A stretch of 64,000 bases of DNA from IMG/VR virus record IMGVR_UViG_3300005527_000058, positions 1 through 64,000 of that record, one strand, 5' to 3'. This stretch comes from a virus. The translations under genes and the position numbers were made by a program. Under the pieces are notes generated by a model, which worked only from the letters and a program-made list of their open reading frames with translations, ran no database searches and had not been told where the DNA came from. Below, piece after piece: positions 16,786 to 25,022 of this stretch (position 1 is its first letter; each line of letters starts with the position of its first letter).

Positions 16786-17067
16786 TTTTGTAAAGTGTTC
16801 TTTAATTATTTCCACACCATCTTCAATCTCTTCAAAATCTCTACCAGGTGCAAACAATAGAGAATTAGGTTCCTCGTTTGGGGATTCTACAATCATAAAT
16901 GCAGGTACATAATCGTTTTCTGTTATTTCAACAAATAAATCATACTCGTCTTTATGTTCATCAATATCCCTCTCATAGAATTCCAAATTTTGTTCTTTAA
17001 GCTGACCTTTAAATACATCACAGAAAGGACAACCTTTCATTGTGAACACTATTAATATTTTATCCAT
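16783..17067 (-). CDS. glutaredoxin-like protein
   Basis: The 94-aa protein has the thioredoxin-fold entry LIVFTMKGCPFCDVFK with a CPFC active site at residues 13-16, close to the CPYC of classic glutaredoxins. A cis-proline strand (YVPAFMIVE) follows near residue 55. It overlaps the thioredoxin start region by eight bases. Such proteins reduce disulfides, including those of ribonucleotide reductase; no reductase gene is in the window. Confidence 0.8.
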   Translation of the reverse strand: MDKILIVFTMKGCPFCDVFKGQLKEQNLEFYERDIDEHKDEYDLFVEITENDYVPAFMIVESPNEEPNSLLFAPGRDFEEIEDGVEIIKEHFTK

Positions 17068-17374
17068 TTACCAAGTTTTTAGCAATCTGTTTAAGTTCCG
17101 ATTCTTGGACAACCCCAACTTTAGTTTCAACAACTTGACCTTTATCAAACACTTTAATTGTTGGTACACTTCTAATACCCAATGAAACGGCCAAATCTCT
17201 ATTTAAATCAACATCCATAGTATACATTTGGACATCAGTTTCATTTTCGGTAGTAACTTTCTCAAAGATAGGTTTTAACATTCTACAAGGACCACACCAA
17301 GTCGCCCAAAAATCAACCATAACTTTTTCACCATTCTCAATCTTTTCCAGTAATTCTTTCGCTGTTATTTCCAT
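17060..17374 (-). CDS. trxA: thioredoxin
   Basis: This 104-aa protein is a full-length thioredoxin: VDFWATWCGPCRMLKP carries the CGPC redox site near residues 27-30, followed by MYTMDVDLN, LGIRSVPTIKVF with the cis-proline, and a final helix. It reduces protein disulfides and in phages can serve nucleotide reduction or as a polymerase processivity factor (as host thioredoxin does in T7). It pairs with the glutaredoxin downstream and overlaps the upstream 119-aa gene by 38 bases. Confidence 0.95.
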   Translation of the reverse strand: MEITAKELLEKIENGEKVMVDFWATWCGPCRMLKPIFEKVTTENETDVQMYTMDVDLNRDLAVSLGIRSVPTIKVFDKGQVVETKVGVVQESELKQIAKNLVNG

Positions 17375-17696
17375 AATTTTTAATTTGTTTTTTTATTATG
17401 TGTAATGTAAAATTAACAATATCTCTTTTGTCAATTTTAGATAATATAAATACCTCGTATTCGTTGTTTTCATTTAGTCTATAGTAGATGTAGATACCTG
17501 TTTTATCGTATTGTAAAAACTCTTCAATAATAAGCGATTTATCCTGATTATCATCCGCAAAATACCATATAGTGATTGACTTGTTTAATAATGATTTTAA
17601 GATTTCCCATTCACCTATTTTTATATAAGATATGCACGGGTATGATTCAACATCAAACCTATATAAATCAATAATATGTTCAGGAACCTTAATCAT
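17337..17696 (-). CDS. small protein upstream of thioredoxin
   Basis: The 119-aa product (MIKVPEHIIDLYRFDVESYP) has alternating strands and helices with YIYYRLNENNEYEVFIL and no motif I recognise. It overlaps the PcfJ-like gene by four bases (ATGA type) and thioredoxin by 38 bases. The long overlap with thioredoxin means its last dozen codons share sequence with the thioredoxin start. Confidence 0.6.
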   Translation of the reverse strand: MIKVPEHIIDLYRFDVESYPCISYIKIGEWEILKSLLNKSITIWYFADDNQDKSLIIEEFLQYDKTGIYIYYRLNENNEYEVFILSKIDKRDIVNFTLHIIKKQIKNYGNNSERITGKD

Positions 17697-19354
17697 GGTA
17701 AATCATCAAATTCATAAAAATTTAAACTATGTCCCGCTTGAACGGCTCGGTTATCCCACTGAATAAAACCATCGTCACCAATATTCAAACCACTTTCAAT
17801 TTTTGACATATTCTTAAATGTAACTTGTATTTTGGGTAAGGTAAATAATTTCTGTTTACATAACTCCTTTATCCTCAAATCCAAAATTCTTAGAGGTTCA
17901 TCCCACTCAGGTTCTGGTATCATGTTTGACTTTCTTTTAGTTTGAACTCTTTTTAAGGTTATCTCTTTAGTTTCCCAATCAGTACATACCAAATTATATT
18001 CAATAGTCAATTTATTTTTACCTGTGTTTGAACCCTCCCTCAATGAGATTATCATCGCTGAAGGTTTATTAATATAAGTTCTAACACAGTTATTTTGTGT
18101 CATTGACTCAAAGTTATAATCAGAACTGTTGGTTAATAAGACAGGGTAATAATCAATTTCATTCACCGCAATATTTTGTTCAACCCATCCCTTGAAATCG
18201 TTCCCGTAAAATCTATCATATCTACATTTACTAAGGTCCGCAACTTTCTCACTCCATTCGTAATGCTCGTCATTAAAATCATCAAGAGTTTTAGATTTCC
18301 ATTTCACAGGATTAATATCCGATAATCTAAGTTTAAACCTTATGTGGTCTGTAAATGTGGAAAGGTCAATCTTTTCATCCAATATCAATTTAAAAATTTC
18401 ATAAGCATTATTTTTTTCAGCTTTAGTATAATCGTTCAAATTATAATATGTACCACCATAATAATTACTAAACTGTAGTATTTTAACAATGTCTTCGTCA
18501 GGTTTTGATAGGATATATTTTTCACCAAATACTTGATATGCAAAGTGTAGATATTCAAGATTAATAACTTTAACCAAATGTAAACATCTTTTAATTTTAT
18601 CACCTTTTAGTTTATGTAAATCCATATAAGAATCTATAAACTTGTAGTTAACTTTCTTTAGTAACTTTTTAGTAGGTTGTGGATAAACACAAATGAACGC
18701 ATCCCAATTGTTTGGTAGTTTAGCCCCGCTTTTCTCCAAGAAGTATTTATAGAATCTTAATTTGGGGTTTCCTAAATACTTTTCAGTGCCAGGAATACCA
18801 TTAACAAATGATTCAAGCATATTTGATTGACTATCTGAGTGTCCCAAACTACCATTAATATAACAATTGATTGACTCAAGCCAATCACTAGTTAATAAAA
18901 CCCTGTTGCATTTTTTAATCGCCTTTCTCTTTAAGTGGTAATTTATTATTTTACCATAATACAGGGCATTTGTCTTTATGTTATATGATATATATTCAAG
19001 GTTAGTTCTTACTCTGAAATACTTTTTACCAACATTTCTACCCCTACTGTATCTAAATATTTTAATACTAATCTTATCCTCGTTTTTTGTAACCGTGGCA
19101 ATTCTTCTTGACATAGAAACTTTAGCGAAAGGATTACCATAATTCTCCATAAATGCTTCTTCGTTATTACTAATTGTTTTATTTTTAAAAAACCCATTAG
19201 TTAACATATACCGTCTAGATTGACGCAATCTAACCCCAAAAAGTTCGGGGTATAAGTCATCTTGGGGAGTATCTATATACTCATCTAATGAGTTGTTATT
19301 ATCGTACAACCACACATCGTATGTAACCTTAATATCTTCAAAAAGTTTCTCCAT
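17693..19354 (-). CDS. PcfJ-like domain protein
   Basis: The 553-aa protein has a C-terminal region resembling the PcfJ-like family: a strand, then MTQNNCVRTYINKP, MIISLREG and KLTIEYNL, matching the family's pattern of Cys-Val followed by a Tyr and a basic strand. The N-terminal 300 residues are Lys/Tyr-rich and helical. PcfJ proteins are found on conjugative plasmids and phages; their biochemical role is not established. A terminator separates it from the DUF932 gene upstream. Confidence 0.6.
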   Translation of the reverse strand: MEKLFEDIKVTYDVWLYDNNNSLDEYIDTPQDDLYPELFGVRLRQSRRYMLTNGFFKNKTISNNEEAFMENYGNPFAKVSMSRRIATVTKNEDKISIKIFRYSRGRNVGKKYFRVRTNLEYISYNIKTNALYYGKIINYHLKRKAIKKCNRVLLTSDWLESINCYINGSLGHSDSQSNMLESFVNGIPGTEKYLGNPKLRFYKYFLEKSGAKLPNNWDAFICVYPQPTKKLLKKVNYKFIDSYMDLHKLKGDKIKRCLHLVKVINLEYLHFAYQVFGEKYILSKPDEDIVKILQFSNYYGGTYYNLNDYTKAEKNNAYEIFKLILDEKIDLSTFTDHIRFKLRLSDINPVKWKSKTLDDFNDEHYEWSEKVADLSKCRYDRFYGNDFKGWVEQNIAVNEIDYYPVLLTNSSDYNFESMTQNNCVRTYINKPSAMIISLREGSNTGKNKLTIEYNLVCTDWETKEITLKRVQTKRKSNMIPEPEWDEPLRILDLRIKELCKQKLFTLPKIQVTFKNMSKIESGLNIGDDGFIQWDNRAVQAGHSLNFYEFDDLP

Positions 19355-19365
19355 ATCACAAATAT

Positions 19366-19391
19366 AAGAAAAGATGGGGAATTAATCCCCA
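19366..19391 (-). terminator. intrinsic terminator after the DUF932 gene
   Basis: On the minus strand TGGGGA pairs with TCCCCA around a five-base loop, followed by ATCTTTTCT. It lies between the DUF932 stop and the PcfJ-like start. Confidence 0.65.
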
Positions 19392-19396
19392 CCTTA

Positions 19397-20158
19397 TTAA
19401 ATCATTGTTTCAGCAAGTTCCCAAAGTTGGGTATTGATTTGATTCACCGCTGAGATACCTTTAAGTCCTTTAAGAGCGGTCTTTCTACCATTTGGTGTCT
19501 CGTAAGATAGTCCTCCACGAACATACTTCTCTTGAACCACATTCATTACTCTCCAAAGGTCGTCACCTTCATCGTCCACACGATTAGGAACCAATAGACC
19601 CTCAACCTCCATTGCGGAAAGAACTTTACCTGTCTTCCATCGGAACTCAGCCGATTTTCTAACGAAATCAATCTTTTCGTCGGTAGTCATTATTTTTTCC
19701 ATCATACGACCAACAGATGTCTCAATTTTAGGAAGACGCTTTGCGAAAGTCTCAGTTAATCGTTTAACCTCATCCAAGTCAAACTTTTGGTGACGAACTT
19801 TAAGGGAGTCAGAGATTGCGGTAGGAACCGTAAGACCATTAGAACATACAAGTCGGTGTAGACCCGCACTTACTTGGAATGTTGCAGTCCCATTATGAGA
19901 GTTTCGGATAATAGCCTCAACCAAAGTATCACCAACTTTAGGTAATTCACCATTACGGAATTTCAATTGGTGTAGAGCATGAATACCTCTACCTGTTTGA
20001 GACACGCTAGATAGTTCCCACCCTTCTCTTTGGAAGTTTTCAAGGATTTCGTCTGTAGGTACAAATACGTACTTATCAGATACCTTTGGTGATGGTCCTG
20101 TTGCGAATACTGATGGTGCTAGTTCTTTGATTTTTTGTACGGTAAATTCTGCTTTCAT
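19397..20158 (-). CDS. DUF932 phage/plasmid-like protein
   Basis: The 253-aa protein matches the DUF932 family by its layout: VSDKYVFVPTDEILENF near the start, GIHALHQLKFR, then the core FQVSAGLHRLVCSNGLTVP near residue 100 and a helical C-terminus. The family is common on phages and plasmids and its function is not firmly known. The gene is less AT-rich than most neighbours. It has its own consensus promoter directly upstream and terminators on both sides, so it is a single-gene transcription unit, probably strongly expressed. Confidence 0.8.
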   Translation of the reverse strand: MKAEFTVQKIKELAPSVFATGPSPKVSDKYVFVPTDEILENFQREGWELSSVSQTGRGIHALHQLKFRNGELPKVGDTLVEAIIRNSHNGTATFQVSAGLHRLVCSNGLTVPTAISDSLKVRHQKFDLDEVKRLTETFAKRLPKIETSVGRMMEKIMTTDEKIDFVRKSAEFRWKTGKVLSAMEVEGLLVPNRVDDEGDDLWRVMNVVQEKYVRGGLSYETPNGRKTALKGLKGISAVNQINTQLWELAETMI

Positions 20159-20182
20159 ATATCTCTGTTTAAATTTGTCTTA

Positions 20183-20212
20183 CAAAGATAGACAAAAAAA
20201 CAAATCCTCCAA
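20183..20212 (-). promoter_or_regulatory. Bacteroidota-type promoter for the DUF932 gene
   Basis: On the minus strand TTG, 19 bases, then TATCTTTG fits the -33/-7 consensus (TTG and TAnnTTTG) of Bacteroidota primary sigma factors. The predicted start point lies about 15-20 bases before the ATG at 20158. The -33 box sits inside the upstream terminator. Confidence 0.75.
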
Positions 20213-20233
20213 CACTCTGGAGGATTTTTTTTT
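20203..20233. terminator. bidirectional terminator
   Basis: AATCCTCC pairs with GGAGGATT over an eight-base loop, with T tracts on both sides. It ends the minus-strand 94-aa gene. Confidence 0.85.
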
Positions 20234-20516
20234 AATTTAAACAAATAGTTCCGTATTTCGTTGACTCAAATATCTTAGATATTCTAACAATATCGGGTGT
20301 TTCTTCATTTCTAATCTCTAAAACAATTTCCATCATTTGTCTATTAGTTAAAGAAATGTCTTCACCTTTCTCGTAATTTTCAAAACATCTCATTCTAACC
20401 TTATCGTAGAATGTTTCTTTTAAAGTGTCCCCAATTAAATCAATTAAATCGTTTGGGTTACTTTCAAAAAAGTTGATGAATTGATTCATGTAAATCTCAA
20501 TATCAACATTTTTCAT
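20232..20516 (-). CDS. small acidic protein, 94 aa
   Basis: It begins MKNVDIEIYMNQFINFFESNP and is helical and acidic, with a LTNRQMMEIVLEI helix in the middle. No family is recognised. It sits between the LRR protein gene and a terminator. Confidence 0.65.
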   Translation of the reverse strand: MKNVDIEIYMNQFINFFESNPNDLIDLIGDTLKETFYDKVRMRCFENYEKGEDISLTNRQMMEIVLEIRNEETPDIVRISKIFESTKYGTICLN

Positions 20517-20534
20517 AATTTATTTTTTTTAATT

Positions 20535-21914
20535 CTATTGAACGTAGTAAAACCCTTGACCTTCTTCAACCATTTTTTCAGCCAATCTTGGTGGAATAAC
20601 TAAGTTAGGGACATTTCTAATTGTTACAAATGATAAGTTAGGTAAATCAGCCAATGTCTCAGGTAATTCTTTTAAATTTTCATTATCCGATAGTGTTAAG
20701 AACTGAAGATTCTTCATGTTACCGATAGAATCGGGTAGACTCTTAACAAGTTTTACTAACATCAACGCCTCAACATTTGTAAATTTACCAAGACTTTCAG
20801 GAATATCCCAAGCAACTTTCTCGTTAGAAGTATTATTAATCAATAAATATTTGATATTAGTCGGTAATGACTCAAACAATTCTTCAAATCCGTAAAGAAC
20901 AATGAATTTACCTGCCGAACTTTGAGGGTAGTTAATCTCAACCTTTTCACCGTTACCAGTAACCAATCCTTTTGCAAACTCAGGTTTGAAATACTCTTTT
21001 AATTCAACCATTGGTCCGTTTAACATTTCAACCAAGTTAACTGAACGGTCCATTCTATCCATAAACTGACTAGATGGGAAATGGAACTGATATCTTTCTT
21101 GAGGTAATCCTGTTCTAGCACCAACTAAACCTTTATCATCGTTTGCCATAATAACATACAAAGGACCTTGTTTAGCATAAGTCATAAAGTAGTTAGACCC
21201 TGGAGGTGATGTGCACCAATGTGATTCACCATTTTGATAATCATAGAATCCACCATACCATTGAGCGGCTTCTTGTTGTTGTGGTCCTGTACCTTCTATC
21301 TTAATTAAAGTATAGTTTTCACCTTCTTTCAGAATCTCACCACCTGGATGTGCAAATCTGTTTTCCTTCCTTTCTTGTCTAGCTTGAGACTTAACATCTT
21401 TTTTGTTGATTTTCTGTTTGACATCTTCAGGAAGATTCATGATAATATTCAACAATGAATTAGGAGTTAATTTATTAATGTCTCTTTGTTCTTGAGGGAT
21501 GTATTGTTTAATCTTTTCAAACTTACTCAACATATCAGTAAACTTGAATAAATCTTCAATGAATCGTCTTTTAAACTCTTTAATTGTGTTTTTGTATTCT
21601 GGTGAATTAACATCAGATGTTCCGATATCATCTAAATCTTGACTTGATGGTTTAACAAAGTTCTTTAACATCCACTGTGTGAACTTACCCACTTTAACTT
21701 TATCCATATCTTGGATTGATGCACCGTCAACATCAAAGTTCTGAGGTGCCTTAGTAGTGGGGTCCGCAAATATGATTTGTTTCAGACTATCAAAATCCAT
21801 TAAACCTCTTCCTTTAGGGTCTTTTTTATTAGGTACAACTAATTTGTCGTATAATACTTGGAATCTTGATTGTTCTTCTTTAATTAAGTGTCTAATGATT
21901 GAATTGAATCTCAT
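20535..21914 (-). CDS. leucine-rich-repeat protein, probably virion-associated
   Basis: The 459-aa protein begins MRFNSIIRHLIKEEQS, a short helix like the leader of other proteins in the window. A basic/Gln-rich middle (KKDVKSQARQERKENR) is followed by a Trp-rich part (AQWYGGFYDYQNGESHW). The last 100 residues are bona fide LRRs: IPESLGKFTNVEALML, LPDSIGNMKNLQFLTLS, LPETLADLPNLSFVTI. LRRs bind protein partners. Role unknown; the leader suggests packaging into the capsid, which is inference. Confidence 0.75.
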   Translation of the reverse strand: MRFNSIIRHLIKEEQSRFQVLYDKLVVPNKKDPKGRGLMDFDSLKQIIFADPTTKAPQNFDVDGASIQDMDKVKVGKFTQWMLKNFVKPSSQDLDDIGTSDVNSPEYKNTIKEFKRRFIEDLFKFTDMLSKFEKIKQYIPQEQRDINKLTPNSLLNIIMNLPEDVKQKINKKDVKSQARQERKENRFAHPGGEILKEGENYTLIKIEGTGPQQQEAAQWYGGFYDYQNGESHWCTSPPGSNYFMTYAKQGPLYVIMANDDKGLVGARTGLPQERYQFHFPSSQFMDRMDRSVNLVEMLNGPMVELKEYFKPEFAKGLVTGNGEKVEINYPQSSAGKFIVLYGFEELFESLPTNIKYLLINNTSNEKVAWDIPESLGKFTNVEALMLVKLVKSLPDSIGNMKNLQFLTLSDNENLKELPETLADLPNLSFVTIRNVPNLVIPPRLAEKMVEEGQGFYYVQ

Positions 21915-21963
21915 AGTTTCATTTTTTATTAATAAATATTTCAGTTTTCAAAAATAGTCATTT

Positions 21964-22821
21964 TTATTTATAATTCATAATGAGTAACTCTTCACCCATA
22001 TTTTGTTTGGTTCCTTTCTTAGCGGCAGCGGCTTTTGCAAACTCTTTCATCTCCCAAGTATAAATGTCTTTTGGGAACCATTCAGATAATAAGGGGAAAT
22101 CATAATAGGACAATGAAAATTTACCTTTAATGTCTTTTAAACAATTTGCTAATCTTTCGTGGTCTTGTCTTCCAAAATCGTGGTTAGAATAATAACTCCC
22201 TTCACCAACAATATAATACGGTGGGTCAACATAAAAATAAGTTGTCGGAGAGTCATATTTCTCAATAACTTCTTGAAAATCCATATTTTCAACGAAAGTA
22301 ATTCTTTCAAACATTTTTTGCCACTCAGGTTTTTTTAATTTATTTTTAAATGAAGTAAACTTTGAATGATACTTACCTTTTAAGTCAATAAACTTTGATT
22401 TAGAAGGATTCGAACCCGAAAACACTTGAGTTAAAACGTAAATATATTTTGCAGCAACAACATAATCGTAAGCTTCTACGCTGAAATTCTCATCAAATAT
22501 TTCAGCCTGAAACCTGATAAATTGTTCACTACAAATCGGATTAGTCGGGAAAACTTCTTTTTCCTGAACCACTAATTTTTCACATTCTTCAAGTAATCTT
22601 TGATGGTTCTTCTGTAAACATTGATACATATTATAGTTCAATGGATTAAAATCATTATACACTACCGTTTTAAGATTCGGATAGTCATCTAAATTCATTT
22701 TAAAAAATGTCCAAAATTGTCCACTAAACGCTTCAACAAATGTCTCAATGTCTTTAGGTATATTTGGAATTATTAATTGTGGGGCAATTTTAGATTTACC
22801 ACCGACATAAGATACACACAT
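21964..22821 (-). CDS. DNA adenine methyltransferase, D12 class (Dam-like)
   Basis: The 285-aa enzyme shows the D12 class layout: YVGGKSKIAP near residue 5, FVEAFSGQF near 30 (motif I, FxG) and YVDPPYY near residue 200 (motif IV). This class methylates adenine N6. The order is that of alpha-class Dam/DpnIIA enzymes. It is separate from the beta-class methyltransferase at 3337 and also has no adjacent nuclease. A GGTTCGAATCC stretch in its middle is coding, not a tRNA arm. Confidence 0.9.
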   Translation of the reverse strand: MCVSYVGGKSKIAPQLIIPNIPKDIETFVEAFSGQFWTFFKMNLDDYPNLKTVVYNDFNPLNYNMYQCLQKNHQRLLEECEKLVVQEKEVFPTNPICSEQFIRFQAEIFDENFSVEAYDYVVAAKYIYVLTQVFSGSNPSKSKFIDLKGKYHSKFTSFKNKLKKPEWQKMFERITFVENMDFQEVIEKYDSPTTYFYVDPPYYIVGEGSYYSNHDFGRQDHERLANCLKDIKGKFSLSYYDFPLLSEWFPKDIYTWEMKEFAKAAAAKKGTKQNMGEELLIMNYK

Positions 22822-22841
22822 ATTATATTATTTTATTTAAT

Positions 22842-23453
22842 TTATTTAATTTGTTTAAATTTTAGTAATTTTCTTTCTAAGAACGTTATCGCCTTTGGGT
22901 AAATATAATCCCTAAAATTAGTAATATCCATTATTTTATTAATTTTAATAACCGAATAGTTTTCATATATGTATGGTTTTCCATAACCTAAGAATTTTAC
23001 AAGTTCATTGTTAAATTCTTTATTAGAACACAAACTTACAACAAAAGAATTTGGTCTATTTTTCACTTTTGAAATACTACCGTCACCATCAAAATAACCT
23101 CTTATAAAGTGAGGCATGAATACCTCATCTAACTTAGGTAAACGTATTTTTTGAGTTTTATTATTAACACACCCCAATTCAAATAATTGTTTAACCATTA
23201 TGTTTGAGTAAACTGTTACGGAACAAAATTTAGACTTCTTATCTACCCCACATTTTATAGGTTTATCACACCCTAAATCTTTAAGAAATAATTCAATATG
23301 GTTTCTATCAGTATCTTTTAATTTTAGTTTCACTTCACCACTTTTACCATTTTTCATTCTAGTATATCCATCGGCATATAAAAACCCTAACCAATAAGCG
23401 GATTTTTCATTCACCTCGTGAAAAAAATATTCATTAAAATTATATTTTTTCAT
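22842..23453 (-). CDS. LAGLIDADG homing endonuclease
   Basis: The 203-aa protein has two LAGLIDADG motifs, AYWLGFLYADG near residue 20 and FIRGYFDGDG near 117, so it is a single-chain double-motif enzyme. Such free-standing endonucleases cut long asymmetric DNA sites and spread by repair of the break. It overlaps the small upstream gene by 14 bases. No interrupted host gene is seen, so the neighbouring methyltransferase or the RNA locus could mark the insertion site. Confidence 0.9.
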   Translation of the reverse strand: MKKYNFNEYFFHEVNEKSAYWLGFLYADGYTRMKNGKSGEVKLKLKDTDRNHIELFLKDLGCDKPIKCGVDKKSKFCSVTVYSNIMVKQLFELGCVNNKTQKIRLPKLDEVFMPHFIRGYFDGDGSISKVKNRPNSFVVSLCSNKEFNNELVKFLGYGKPYIYENYSVIKINKIMDITNFRDYIYPKAITFLERKLLKFKQIK

Positions 23454-23607
23454 AATGTTCTTTAACTAAATTCTGGATAAATTTGGAGATACTTACCCCC
23501 TCGTTCTTCATTTTATCAAAAAGATATCGGTCAATACTAATTCCATACTTAACTTTTTTATCTTTATCTTCTTTTTTAGGTCTCCCCATTTTAGTTTCCA
23601 TACTCAT
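23440..23607 (-). CDS. small RHH-like protein paired with the homing endonuclease
   Basis: Starting at the ATG at 23607 the product is 55 aa. It has MGRPKKEDKDKKVKYGISIDRYLFDKM, an arrangement seen in small ribbon-helix-helix DNA-binding proteins, and overlaps the endonuclease start by 14 bases. The overlap implies coupled translation. It may tether or regulate the endonuclease. A longer start (to 23655) is possible but begins in the RNA-locus flank. Confidence 0.6.
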   Translation of the reverse strand: MSMETKMGRPKKEDKDKKVKYGISIDRYLFDKMKNEGVSISKFIQNLVKEHYEKI

Positions 23608-23685
23608 CTCTTTATTATAAATATAAGTAAAGTGCGTTAAAAAGTCAATAACCAAAAAAAACTTTTAAAAAAATCATTATACCTA

Positions 23686-23715
23686 TTGTATATATCAAAC
23701 AAAGGCTTAAATTTG
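23686..23715 (+). promoter_or_regulatory. consensus Bacteroidota promoter for an untranslated RNA locus
   Basis: TTG at 23686, exactly 19 bases, then TAAATTTG at 23708 is an ideal match to the phylum's -33/-7 consensus. It is the cleaner of only two such exact pairs I found in the gene-start regions of the window. Confidence 0.8.
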
Positions 23716-23720
23716 TATTG

Positions 23721-23870
23721 TTGATGTGATTGAGGACACACAACAGGATGTCAGAACTCCTAACTTACAATCTGACCATCAAGTATCGGGTGAGGTGATA
23801 CGGGTTGATTACCCCAACTTAATAAGTGAAACAATTAGTTAAACCCCATTGGTTCAGTGGGGTTAATTTA
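23721..23870 (+). ncRNA. structured untranslated RNA (regulatory leader or stand-alone small RNA)
   Basis: About 150 bases between the promoter at 23686 and a terminator near 23842-23864 contain no sustained frame. Three hairpins can be drawn by eye: GATG/TCAGA with TCTGA/C/CATC (23747-23780, nine pairs, one bulge, 15-base loop), GTATC/GATAC (23783-23801) and GGGT/ACCC (23802-23814) placed directly after it. The terminator pairs AACCCCA with TGGGGTT. The locus lies upstream of a 51-aa membrane protein gene and opposite the RHH/endonuclease pair. It may be a small RNA or an attenuating leader for that gene. Confidence 0.6.
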
Positions 23871-23872
23871 TT
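23842..23872 (+). terminator. terminator of the RNA locus (weak T tract)
   Basis: AACCCCA at 23842 pairs with TGGGGTT at 23858 over nine bases of loop; the following tract is T-rich but interrupted. It could act as a full terminator or as a conditional attenuator. Confidence 0.65.
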
Positions 23873-23923
23873 TACTTATAAAAGAATTGGTAATATAATT
23901 GTTTATTACAAATTAATCTAATT

Positions 23924-24079
23924 ATGAACACATCAAGTAAAGAATGTAAAGAATGTCAGAAAGGACCTCTTAACGTTAATTCAAACTATAAAATAATTAT
24001 ATTTTCATCTTTTATTTCAATAATGGCGATTTACGGTATTGTTAGGATTATCTCAGATATTATCGGGTATTTAAAATAA
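23924..24079 (+). CDS. small membrane protein with a CxxC motif
   Basis: An intact 51-aa frame starts MNTSSKECKECQKG with a CKEC pair and continues into one transmembrane helix (IIIFSSFISIMAIYGIVRIIS). Its stop is directly adjacent to the stop of dnaJ on the other strand. The position behind the structured RNA makes it a candidate for control by that element. Function unknown. Confidence 0.6.
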   Translation: MNTSSKECKECQKGPLNVNSNYKIIIFSSFISIMAIYGIVRIISDIIGYLK

Positions 24080-24988
24080 CTAATTCTTAACAAACTTAAC
24101 GTGTTGTTTTATAAACAAATCTCCACCGTGAAATCCTTTACCTTTAACTCTCAACGGTATTGATGTATTAAACTCATTAGGTAAATTTAATGATATAGGA
24201 CCGCTAGGATGTGGTATCTCAATTGAATCGGAGTTTAATTCATCGTAATTATAAAATTTATTATATATAAGGTCATTACCTAATTTTTCCCAATTATCTT
24301 CAGGGATAATATTAATTTTCATAACTAAATTACCGTAACTACCATTACTGTAATCCCCGTTACCTTGCATTTTTAAAAACTGTGACTCATCAATTCCGTG
24401 TGGCAATTTAATTTTAATATTTTCCATTTTAGTTTTTGTTGTCTTACCATTACAACCGTGACAAACACTGGTATAAACTTGACCAGACCCTTTACAATTA
24501 TTACAAGTTTGTCTAACAACCTGACTAAACATACTACCACCAACTTTAACATCAAAAAAACCTTGCCCTTGACAAGATGGACAATTTGTTTTTTCACCTC
24601 CACGCCCTTCACAAGTATTACACATTACTTCTCTTGAATATGTAATTTCTTTATCCTTCCCAAGGAACGATTCAATTACTCCAACATTAACATGTAATAT
24701 TTTATCGGGAGCCCCTCTTCTAAATCCTTGATTAAACATATTAAACATATCTGAGAATGGGTTAAATCCTCCACCCATATCCCCAAATGGATTGTTTTTT
24801 TGATTATCGTATTGTTTTCTTTTATTCTCATCACCCAATGTGTCATAAGCTTCAGATATTTTCTTAAAGGTATCTTCAGACCCACCTTTATCAGGATGAT
24901 GTTTAACGGCCAATTTTCTATAAGCTTTTTTAATTTCATCTTGAGTTGCACTTTCTTTAACTCCTAATGTCTCGTAAAAATTCTCCAT
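24080..24988 (-). CDS. dnaJ: DnaJ (Hsp40) co-chaperone
   Basis: The 302-aa protein has a J domain with HPD at residues 31-33, a Gly/Phe-rich linker ([15 protein letters not shown]), and a four-repeat zinc-finger domain with CxxC pairs at about 123, 136, 162 and 176 ([32 protein letters not shown]). The client-binding C-terminal part is shorter than in E. coli DnaJ (376 aa). It stimulates Hsp70 (DnaK), probably the host's, since none is seen here. Phage-borne DnaJ may help fold the large virion proteins. Confidence 0.95.
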   Translation of the reverse strand: MENFYETLGVKESATQDEIKKAYRKLAVKHHPDKGGSEDTFKKISEAYDTLGDENKRKQYDNQKNNPFGDMGGGFNPFSDMFNMFNQGFRRGAPDKILHVNVGVIESFLGKDKEITYSREVMCNTCEGRGGEKTNCPSCQGQGFFDVKVGGSMFSQVVRQTCNNCKGSGQVYTSVCHGCNGKTTKTKMENIKIKLPHGIDESQFLKMQGNGDYSNGSYGNLVMKINIIPEDNWEKLGNDLIYNKFYNYDELNSDSIEIPHPSGPISLNLPNEFNTSIPLRVKGKGFHGGDLFIKQHVKFVKN

Positions 24989-25022
24989 TTCCTTTTTTTT
25001 CTATTATATTAATTTTTTATGT

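Noticed and set aside
21949-21956. TATTTTTG -7-like box upstream of the LRR protein
   Set aside because: No TTG at the right distance; AT-rich sequence gives such matches by chance.
22400-22420. A GGTTCGAATCC-like sequence resembling a tRNA T-arm (minus strand)
   Set aside because: It lies inside the conserved Dam-like methyltransferase reading frame and no acceptor, D- or anticodon arms can be built around it.
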